A stretch of DNA of 64,000 bases from Hygrocybe punicea. Lineage: Eukaryota > Basidiomycota > Agaricomycetes > Agaricales > Hygrophoraceae. The notes beneath the pieces were generated by a model, which searched no databases, was not told the DNA's origin, and worked only from the letters and a program-made list of their open reading frames with translations. Each line of letters opens with the position of its first letter. Within the stretch, counting starts at the first letter, position 1. This document shows positions 48,436 to 57,697 of this stretch, in pieces. The position numbers were made by a program, and so were the translations under genes. Where the stretch lies: assembly GCA_963556145.1 (NCBI GenBank), contig OY744461.1, positions 1,736,001 through 1,800,000 on the forward strand, read 5' to 3'.

Positions 48436-49686
48436 TCAAAGATTAAAAAAATGGACAAACACTCTCGTGCTGCTGACAGCATCCATATCATGCGCCCTGG
48501 AGTGCATCTTCCCATTGATCCTCATGTGATTGTTGGGATTCTGATCATCTGCACTTATCATCGGCAGGCACCAATCAAAAATGTCATCGTCTTCATGTCC
48601 TTCATGTATGCGAAGATCATGGAAGAGCTTGCGCAGATACGCATAGTTGGGTTTGCCTTCGAAGTCCAATGCACGAGTATAGTCTAGAAAAATTCTGAAT
48701 TCGTTTGGAATTCCCGTCAGAAGGTTGGGAATCGTATCGACCTTCATCTTCATAATCTTGTTGCACTGGTTACGGGTTGAGGCCTTGGCATCATACCAAG
48801 GAAGAGAGCCACAAAGAAAATAGATAAGAATGTAGGCAAGGGATTCTAGATCATCACGGCGAGACTGCTCCACACCTAAATGGCTGTTGAGTGAGGCGAA
48901 TGGGGTGGTGCCTGTGAGAGGGTATGATGGTCCGCTTGAAATGGGATATGAATGTGAGTCCCAGCGTCTCTATACCTTTTGGCAAGACCGAAATCGATGA
49001 TGTAGGCTTGACTGCAGTTTGCACCTGTGCCAATCAAAAAGTTGGTAGGCTTGATGTCATGGTGAACAAAGTGGGAAGAGTGGACATGCTCTATGCATGG
49101 GATCTATGAAATTGCAGAATTAGCAGTATAATGCTAACTTAGCTCAGTAACGATAGATACCATCTGGTCTGCCAAAAGTAGGACCGTCTTCAAGCTAAAC
49201 TTGTGGTTGCAGCGATTGAAAAGATCTTCAAGTGATGGACCGAGTCGAGTAAGGACAAGAGCATTGTAGTCACATTCTGTTCCAAACCAATGAACAGAGG
49301 GGATGCTGCTGCTGATGAGATTCTGGTACACCTCGAATTCATGTTGAAGTTGAGGTAGCGTTACATCAGCAGACTCAAGCTTGATAGCAACTTCCTCTTT
49401 GGTTATGATGTTGATTCCAAGGTAGACAATTCCTGAAATGAAATCTAGTGAGTCATTGATGACAGTAGAGCAATACGAACCAAAGGACCCTGAGCCTAAT
49501 CGCTCCTTTATTCTGAATCTGCCACCAACCCTAACAATGTTCACTCCCTGCCGCGATTGACCTCCTACACAATCTAGCGCATTTCGTGGCCATGTAGTAG
49601 ATGGTCATGTAGTAAATGGCATCATCAGACTAGAGTGTGGTGATACCTGTAGACGACACAATTCGATGGTCAGTCAGGTTTTTCAT
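48436..49686 (-). pseudogene. Casein kinase 1-like protein kinase, probably broken by a 2 bp frameshift
   Basis: Exons 49686-49647, 49573-49481, 49432-49161 and 49103-48436 join in frame with GT-AG introns. The kinase features are the glycine loop LGSGSFG, the VAIKLE lysine, [21 protein letters not shown] in IIDFGLAK, and the CK1 signature EQSRRDDLES. The catalytic loop reads HHD instead of HRD and KPTN instead of KPDN. Near 48916-48920 a CTCTC tract holds two extra bases, breaking the frame between QADHHTL and TGTTPF. Without them the protein would be about 356 aa. An unusual 41 bp intron (48975-48935) could also skip the problem, so activity is not excluded. Confidence 0.82.
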
Positions 49687-49981
49687 GCTATCTATGATAA
49701 GGGGCACTCAGTGTACAAAAACCTGATATGTATTGAAAAAAAAACTTTGGTACAAGTTGAACGAATGTTGAGGCCTTTGAGGCGTTGAGGCGTTTGAAGT
49801 TGAGGTTGGGTTGTGGGAAAAGTGGCTGTGGCCACTGACGTGAGTACTTGTACTGACGGTGAACACAGAATTCTAGAACCACAAGGCAGTAGATTACAGA
49901 GCAAACAAATTTACATGAGCCCTGAGAACACGGTGAACATAGTACAAAAAGCACGAGTAATGATTGGGGATCCAGGACTGT

Positions 49982-52859
49982 TCAGGCCGTATCATTGTCA
50001 CCTGTCTCCTGAATGATTTGATCGATAACGTCCTCCGTGTCAAGCCTAAGCAGATCAGCAAGGAGATCTCTACCAAGCTCGGATTCCTGTTCTTGCAACA
50101 TTGACTCCGGCGTGAGCCAATGCTCAGTGAAGTTGAGACGTGATCGCTTGAGAGCGAACTTTAACATCTGTAAGGCCTCCATGAGTACTGGGCTGATGCG
50201 GTTTCGCTTCTTTGTATCTGTCTCAGTGCTTGATGAGCACACACGTTCAGAAGGTACCGATGATGCTTGAATAGGTAGAAAATCAAGAGACATTGCGTAA
50301 AATGTCGGTAGTGTTGACTCGCTGAACTATTGCATGGGGGCGTATATCAGTAAGTAATATCCACTAATTAGATAGATTACATACCTCCCAGAACCTGAGA
50401 ATATCAGTCCCTTCGATGGACAGTGGTGCAGTAACGTATGAGTGATACTCCTGTTCCAGTGTCTGGCCTTCAGCATCCCACAAAGCTCCCACTCACATGT
50501 CAGCTAAGCCGTACTTCTGTGCCAGATGCGTATATGCAGGAGCCGCAGTTGGTTTGGCTGGTATCACAATTGTAGATGGGGGAGCTCTAGGTTTGGCTCG
50601 TTGGCGGTATTTGATCATCTAAGCCATGACTGCATTAGTAACAAGCTAAGGGAACATTGTCCACAGCTTACCGTTTCCTTGACAATTTGTTCAGCCTTTG
50701 CCACATAGTTCTCATCCCAATGCTGTTGAATCCAACTCATGCAGATACATGGATTGAGGGCTAGTCTTGTCAATCAAAACAAACAATGCAGAAGTCATTT
50801 GTCACTTACCCATTGCGATGATGTAGGCCGTCGTGAGATCCATTCGAGAATAGTAGGTGGTTGCCCACTTGAGACCAACATCGATCCAGGGTTTAAGTCT
50901 TGGATGGCACTCGCCAAGCCTCTCCCATGCAGTCATGAACATCTCAAAGGCAGGGATTGCGCCTGAGAGAATAGGATTCCCATCGCTCGACATGACTTGT
51001 TGAACTTGATGGGGGATCTAATCTTTTGTTAGGCTAAGCCAAATATTTTTAAACCGCCTCTTACCTCTAGGATGACCTCAACATCAGCAAGCACTGACCA
51101 TTCCATATCAGTCATCTTGTGCTTCATCAAGTCCCTGTTGATCGGGAGACAGAGGAAATGGTTGATTGCCTATCAATTGAATCATGTCAGCGGAATCAAA
51201 GCAGAAATTAATTGACCTACAGGGTGCATTTCTCGCAGACGCCTGATCATATAATAGACGGTGTCCCATCTTACAACCATGTCATGCAGCAGCTGCACCG
51301 ATGGCAGTGCATAGGCCTGAGGGGGGTCGCTGTCATCCTGGCACCAACCCTTGGCATTACTGTTGCAAATGATGTTGTCGAATAAATCACGCCTTTGGCC
51401 AGAGCTTCGAAGTACGCGCACGATATTGCGTCCCAGTGCCACAGGGTCCCGTTTTACGGCATCTTCAAATGTTTGCTGGTCAGGCCGACTAGGGGGCAGC
51501 GGCCCAGCAGACACTTCAGCAGATTCAGTCAAGTCGATATCAGTCAAACTGTCGATGACATGATGGCAACATGTGTTAACAATATGCGGGAAGCACATAA
51601 TCCGGCGGTCAATTGCATCAAAGTCAATGTCACGAATTTGAAGTAGAATTGCAAACTCCTGCATGAATGTGGCGTTGTTTGATGCGTAATCAAGAGTCCA
51701 GTGGCCCATCTGCTGACCCTTATCAGTATCTCCATTGCAGATAGCTATAGAACGAAACATGTACCTGTGCTGTGATGCCAGCGCGATCCATAAGAGAAAG
51801 GGCAGCAATCGCCATTGCCTTCCCATCATGGCTGCCACGGAGGCGATGGACAGCAAGCAGTGCTTGCTTGAGTTCTAGCCGTCGAGTGGTCTTATCCCGT
51901 GCAATCCAGTGACCCGTTATAGCAAAGTATCCACGACGGTTACTATCAGACCAAACGTCAGCAGTGCAGCTGATTTTGCCAGGAGCTTCCTAAAAATAAG
52001 CTCTGTCATACGGTATTTCACAACTACACAGATACACTTACCGCAAGCTCTTTCTTTAGGCCAATAAACCATGACTTCCATGCAGTAACAATAGCCTCAC
52101 GGATTTTGGTGCGGTGAGGGATATCCTTGTCTTGCAAGTTTTCTCGAAGCAGTAGGAAGAGTTCACAGAATTCGTGACACTCAACAACGTTGATGGACTG
52201 AAAATGTAAGATAGTTAGTGGTAAAATATCGATGTAGTACACGACATACTTGATCGTCGGCAACAACAAAATTCACAATTGCGCTCACTAAGCGACTCTG
52301 CGAGAAGGGTACACGGGCCTGGGATGCACCAGGATTGTCATCATCAATGATGGACGCAGCCTCTTTCCTCATCCTCGGAAGCATTATAACCCATCCATTT
52401 GCTTTGCACAATTGGAGGTATTCAATCTTGTGGACGCTTTCCAGATGGACTCGGAGACTGGTGTTGCCTGTGTTTGCTGAAAAAGACCAGTTGCATGTCA
52501 TGGAGTTAGGGTCAACTGTGTGTTTACGCCTGAAAGCAATAAGTGGGAGGACTGGAAGACAGAACATCAACTTACTTGCAAAATGTGCAGATAGTTGGTG
52601 CGCCCTTTGTCTTCCGAAAAAAATGATTGATATCGTGAGAAGTTTGTGGACGTGAGCCACCCCAAGATGATGCAGGAGTTCAAACAGGCTGAGAGTTGCT
52701 GCTGGTCTGAGGGCGTATAGCAGGAGCTGTCTGAGAGTTTGGCTGGTGATCCCTGGGTTGGCAAGCTGCACGATGGCCAACCTGTGAGCCCTCAGAAGAC
52801 TCCTCTGGAAGGGTTGGAGGTGGAGATGACCGTCGTGGGTGAGTATTTCGACGGCCCAT
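49982..52859 (-). pseudogene. hAT-family transposase with BED zinc finger, in-frame TGAs
   Basis: The likely start is ATG 52859 (MGRRNTHPRR). A BED-type finger follows (TICTFC ... TSLRVHLESVH, about 52570-52440). Then come the hAT RNase H motifs TADVWSDSN (about 51960) and GHWTLDYASNN (about 51695), RRIMCFPHIVN, and VRWDTVYYMIRRLREMHP. The C-terminal dimerisation region FEMFMTAWERLGECHPRLKP and LPIQASSVPSERV...TKKRNRISP ends at TGA 49984-49982. Introns are short. TGA codons at 52682-52680 and 50495-50493 interrupt the otherwise collinear frame. It is the source candidate for TAGTGTTGCC-ended elements here. Confidence 0.85.
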
Positions 52860-53040
52860 CGTGGCAGTTGGAACTTGGAAGACAGTATTCTCACCTTGCA
52901 CAATATAACAGCCGGCATGTTCACACACCTGAGGTCGTGGGTTAACGTTCTGTCAACGGATATGAACCCATCATCCAGGCCTTACCAGTCTGACGGGCTG
53001 TATCCAGCCTGGTTGGCCCATGTCGTATGTCTGGCCTGCC

Positions 53041-53759
53041 TGTAGGGGGCTTATGTCCAAATTCGGACATATGCTCACTTAGAACGTGCTTGAACCTCAA
53101 GCGCTTTGAGTTGTATAATCTGATCGTTATCTAATATCTATGGCCCCTACTGAAATCCCACCTCCGCTTCCGAGAATTGATGTTGGTCTTCATGTTGCAG
53201 GAACGTCCAGAGTCCCGCACCCATTCTTTGCACCATTTCGAACAATGAACCCAGTGAAAATCGGACATTTTCATGGTGAAATATAATAATTAGTGCGAAT
53301 TACATCCCAAACGAGAATTGACCAAGGGCACTAAGGTTTTGCTTTCATATATTTCTAGTTATAATTACATTTTCAATCCTATCAATTGACATCGTTTGTG
53401 ATCGTTCTATGTATTGCTGTACAGTTCCCTATCCCCCCCCCCTTCGCTGTTCCTCCCCTCTTCGCTGTTCCCCTCCCGCTCCCCCACTCCCTGTTCCCTT
53501 GATCCTGATAGCGTAGAATCTGTCATTGTGGCATGGAGAGTGTACATCTGTCATTGTAGAGTGAGCTGTTCTCGTATTGCTAAAGGATGGTTTGGGTCAT
53601 AATTCGACAATGCAAATTTATGGATGTGCCCACCTGCGAAGATGCTACAAACCGACCCATCCTCCAATATTTGAGAGTTGGCAAGGGGGGTACCCAAAAT
53701 TAGATTTTAGACCCCCTAAGCTCTCACAGAAAACGGACTGTTCCACAGAAAGTAATGTC
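53041..53759. other. Inside the hAT element, no gene recognised
   Basis: Includes a C/T-rich stretch with CTTCGCTGTTCC repeats (53440-53490) and, at about 53585-53690, a degraded second copy of the peptide block found at 53985-54075. Confidence 0.4.
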
Positions 53760-54526
53760 CATTTATGGCGGAAATGTTGCGGCTGTTGTACAATATATCT
53801 GAGTGACAGGTAGAGAATAACAGTATGGTATGCACCCAATATGGCGAAGCATTAGATACAGCCAGAGGCGCCGTTGGTTGGTGCTGGGCTGTGCACTGAT
53901 TCGCAGGGAAACTGTAACGATAGAGCCATGAAATTTATCTAGGACATTAGGTGCTGCAACGTACATTTCAGCATCCCTCGTTCCAACCAAATGGACGTGT
54001 CCACCTTCGAAAATATTGCAGATAGTCCCATCCTCGAGTATTTGAGGATCTGCGAGAAGATGGCCAAGGCCAGACTTGGTGAATTTTGCAATAGATGAGG
54101 AAAGGCGGGTTTCGGAAATCGTACGAGACAAGTTTTCTGGTTGCGAAATGCAGCGTTTTACCTCCATTTTCATTCTCGGTGAGTCCAGGCCAAGTGGCTG
54201 GCCATATATCTGCGACTATGAATAAATGTGGAAAGGGGCGGGTAAATGTGACTTACCAGAGGTTTGGGACATGTTGCTTCCCTCGTGGGCCTGCAGATTG
54301 CTTGGGAGGCGGCACTTGTGTCCGTGTCATTCCTGGTTGTCTGAACGCTGGGTGAGAGGATGATCTCGATTGATGAGGACACTGAGAGACTCTTCTCCTG
54401 CCAGTGGTAGTTGGGACTGCCGTCGTGCTGCTCGTGCACAAACATGCACACGGTGTATGTGATGAGCGGGGCCAGTGGATGGTGACGATGATGGAGTTGG
54501 AAGTAAGTACTTACAATTAGTGGCAA
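53760..54526 (-). CDS. Hypothetical protein inside the hAT element
   Basis: The minus-strand segments 54526-54260 (ending before a GTAAGT) and 54173-53763 are open. The second contains LADPQILEDGTICNIFEGGHVHLVG. A diverged copy, LANSQILEDGSVCSIFAGGHIH, is encoded at about 53690-53600, which argues this block was once coding and duplicated. I do not recognise the family. Start and splice sites are not established. Confidence 0.35.
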
Positions 54527-54603
54527 GCAGTGTGCGGAGAAAGAGGGGACTTAATGCAAGAAAGGATTACCTGAAATTCCGTCTACTGGTAGTCAGTTCA
54601 AAG

Positions 54604-54654
54604 TCAATTCAAAGGCAGTCAATTCAAAGGCAATCAATTCAAAGGCAATCAATC
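54604..54654 (+). repeat. 15 bp tandem repeat, about 3.5 units
   Basis: Unit (G/A)TCAATTCAAAGGCA. Confidence 0.85.
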
Positions 54655-55127
54655 CCAGCCAGCACAGGATTTAAACTCAGTTCCAAAATTACCTAGCACA
54701 AAATCGCATTCCTACGTAGATCCTACATAGATATATATCATTTAAATTGAGTGGGTACAAAGAATATGATGAGGATGGTACCGGCTAGTCAGCTCGATAG
54801 CCACAGCTAACGGCTACAGGAAATGCAATAGCTGCAGCTGTAGCTGGTTTCTAGCTGAGCCAAGCCACTCACAAGACGAGCCAATGTGGCGGCTTGGCTA
54901 CAGGTAGAAGCCGGCTATTAGCCATAGCCGCGGCAACACTAATCTACGACGTCCCCATGGTCCCCGTTGTGGGTTTCGTCATCCTGATTGGTCCTGCTGT
55001 CGAGTTGCGTGAGGATGGTGGCAGAGGCGATGGCAGTTGCGATAACTCAATGATGATGACATCGTTGACGATGCCTTCATCGTGGGCGACTCTCCACATT
55101 GCCGTCATCGTCTTCGTCGCTGTGTGC

Positions 55128-55864
55128 TGTGACGGCGAGTTCTGTTGTAGACCCGGATGAGGAATCTACAGAAAGGGTAATCAGCTAAGAAGTAATCAGA
55201 GGAATCAGTTTCTTTAGAGAGGTCTAGTCAATCCCACCCAAATCCAGGAGTTCTGGAATCAGTGGGAGAGTGTGGGGGAAAGGACGAAGGCAAGTATAAA
55301 TGAGACGGGACGATAAGAGGTTTCGATATGCATGTCTGGGTATCTGTATTTCTATATCTATGTAGTGTAAATGTGCTACTTTTATACTACTGTGAGGGAT
55401 CCTGTGCTGTAGTAACCATGTACTGCAAGCGAAGGCTGTAAGTGATAGGGGGCGAGCGGAGAGGAGGATAGGAGGAGTGCTATGTACTCAGAGACGGCAA
55501 ATGAAGATATATGATATACAATTATAAATGTACTGATTCCGGTGTAGTAGTTGTGCCTGACACGTCACGTGACCTCTTCCTTAGTCAGTAGCAGTTCCCG
55601 ATGTGGTAGTCAGTTCATTATCCCATCCATCCTATCCCATTCTGACTGATTCCCTGTCCAATTCTGTGAGCACCCTCAGACCCACTCCACCAGGTCGTTA
55701 GGGACATTGCAGTGCGAGTAGGAATGATTCTGGAGGCGGAATCCAGAGTGGAATCAATAGGAAAGAGCGGAATTGAGTGGAATTGATGATATAGGAATAG
55801 GAATGGTCGGGAATAGAGTGGGATATGAAGGGGATACAGATCCACACAATCCAGAGCCTCCACA
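55128..55864 (+). repeat. Solo LTR (~586 bp net), copy 3, with nested smaller LTR
   Basis: TGTGACGG...CCTCCACA ends, 4 bp duplication GTGC (55124-55127, 55865-55868). Aligns with 1582-2163 and 929-1198. It interrupts the left arm of the large palindrome. A 147 bp LTR is nested inside. Confidence 0.85.
55543..55689 (+). repeat. Solo LTR of the short Gypsy family (147 bp)
   Basis: TGTAGTAGTTGTGCC...CCCACTCCA resembles the 140 bp Gypsy LTRs in start, end and the CACGTGA word. Flanks CCGG / CCAG fit a 4 bp duplication with one change. The other two LTR copies show the empty site. Confidence 0.8.
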
Positions 55865-56461
55865 GTGCCCGGTCTGCCACCGCTAGTTTCAACGTTCGAG
55901 GCCATTGGTTGAAAAAGTCAGGCATGCTCCTGCACAGCTTTGAGGAGGTCCAGGGAAGCATACTCGGTGTGAATTGTCGCCGTCATCCTCATCATCCTCG
56001 TTTCCACCATTGTTGAGGGGGTGGGGAGCGGGAGTATAGTGAATGGGTGGGTGATGGTGGTGGAAGGTCAAAAGCCATATGATCAGTCACATGTGCTTTT
56101 CCACCACCGACTTGCATCCCAACTTGCCTCCCGCCATGCTCCCACCAACAATGATGGAAACGAGGAGGAGGATGATGACGGCAATGATATGCACTGAGAA
56201 CACCTCCCTGGACGTCCTCAAAACCGTGCAGGAGCATGCCTGACTTTTTCAACCAACGGCCTCGAACGTTGCAACTAGCGGTGGCGGACTGGGCGCACAG
56301 CGACGAAGATGACGAGGGCGATGTGGAGAGTTGCCCACGATGAAGGCATCATCAACGACGTCGAGTTATCGCCATCGCCATCGCCTCTGCCACCATCCTC
56401 ACGCAACTCGATGGCAGGACCAATCGGGATGACAAAACCCACAACAGGGACAATGGGGACG

Positions 56462-56469
56462 TCGTAGAT
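56462..56469. other. Empty target site corresponding to the 6.9 kb hAT insertion
   Basis: On the minus strand the sequence reads GGGGACATC-ATCTACGA-CGTCCCC. That is the exact pre-insertion version of the flanks at 48001-48009 and 54942-54956. Confidence 0.9.
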
Positions 56470-56990
56470 GATGTCCCCATTGTTTTATCAATGATGGAAT
56501 CCAAAGGGGGCCGTGGGGGGCCTTAATAGTGAAGGTGAGTGCCCACCTACCTCCTGCTTTTCCCCCACATACTTACCCATTCCTGCCGCTCATTCTGGGT
56601 CCAGAGCCCTCTCCCATCCATCCCCTCACTTTTTCCACCATCTGCCTCACTTCCTGGCCCATTCCTTGCCACCCATTGCCACCCCCCACCATCCCCTCAC
56701 CCACCCTCCAGCAGCCTTCCCCACCAATTCCAGACCCAGTCCGGCGCCTCTGCAAAGGTGAGTACCTACCCATTCGTCGGCAGCGCCCCATGTATCATCA
56801 TTTTTTATTTCTTTTATTTCTCTTTTATTTCATTTATTTTCATGTATATTAGTCTATATACAGCATGTAGAGATAGTGAATGGCATGGGTAACCTGTGGG
56901 TATTCCACAGCTACCCGTACCCATACCCGTGGAAACCCATACCCGTGGGTTTACCCACAGGTCTACGCCAGAAGGCCCAACCTCCCCTTA

Positions 56991-57043
56991 CCTCGCGAAC
57001 ACAGCACCGACATCGATTGACGTCGCGCAGCATCTTCGTGAGG
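56991..57043. repeat. Two-part palindrome, copy E
   Basis: 53 bp: CCTCGCGAAC...CTTCGTGAGG around ACATCGATTGACGT. Confidence 0.78.
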
Positions 57044-57101
57044 TGACGTGGGTGGGCCTCCTTGTCTCCTCCTCATCTCCCCCTCATCTCCTAGGTGGTA
57101 T

Positions 57102-57154
57102 CCTCGCGGACACGATGCCAGTGTCAATTGGCACAGTGACGCTGGTTCGCGAGG
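57102..57154. repeat. Two-part palindrome, copy F
   Basis: 53 bp: CCTCGCGGAC...GTTCGCGAGG around GTGTCAATTGGCAC. Confidence 0.8.
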
Positions 57155-57354
57155 TGGGTTGAGGGCAGGCCGTCGCCGGCGTGTCTGGTGGTCATTTTGC
57201 CAGCACTGCTCTTGGCATCTGCCATTGGTTTACTGGTTGAGGGGGGGTGGGTGTGGGCATGGGGGTTGGGGAGCATCTGCGGCTGTAGTCAGTAGCGTAG
57301 CAATGTATAATTATAATAAAAGACATACCTGTTGCAGCGGGTGGTGGGTGCACC

Positions 57355-57693
57355 TGTTGGAATCACAAGCTCGTGCCGAAGCCCGAAGCAAATTTGTTAT
57401 GGTCATTTTCATCTAACATGGACATTTGTTATTTATTCACCACATGATTAGTTTTACATGCGTAGTGATAGAGTCATTGCGTTTCGTCGCTAGGCGACTA
57501 TTTTACTATTTAGCTTACTGTAGAATACTCGCCCACCTCAGCCGTTTGACTCCCGCAAACGCTGAGGTGAGCCACATACCAGCTTTTCTTACCTTAGTTT
57601 ACTTATAACTCGTGTAGTCATTTTATAGGTAAATATTATAGCCGTTTGACTCCCGCAAACGCTGAGTCATTTTATAGCTCTCGAAATCTAACA
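57355..57693 (+). repeat. 5' LTR of the Copia element
   Basis: TGTTGGAATCAC...AAATCTAACA. It contains two copies of the phrase CCGTTTGACTCCCGCAAACG about 100 bp apart, each an internal hairpin. Confidence 0.95.
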
Positions 57694-57697
57694 GGTT

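Larger units (their letters stand above)
48010..54941 (-). mobile_element. hAT transposon, 6.93 kb, carrying its transposase and a CK1-like kinase
   Basis: Termini TAGTGTTGCCGTGGC and the inverse GCCGCGGCAACACTA. Perfect 8 bp duplication ATCTACGA at 48002-48009 and 54942-54949. Outside flanks continue as in the uninterrupted opposite arm, where the single target copy lies at 56462-56469. Subterminal TAGCC/GGCTA words are at both ends. All recognised genes inside are on the minus strand: hAT transposase (49982-52859), CK1-like kinase (48436-49686) and an unknown ORF (53760-54526). Confidence 0.93.

Noticed and set aside
50460..50500. A 36 bp intron (GTGAGT...CAG) removing the TGA at 50493 in the hAT transposase
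   Set aside because: Too short for introns in this window (41-121 bp, the 41 bp one itself doubtful); an in-frame TGA mutation fits the pattern seen elsewhere.
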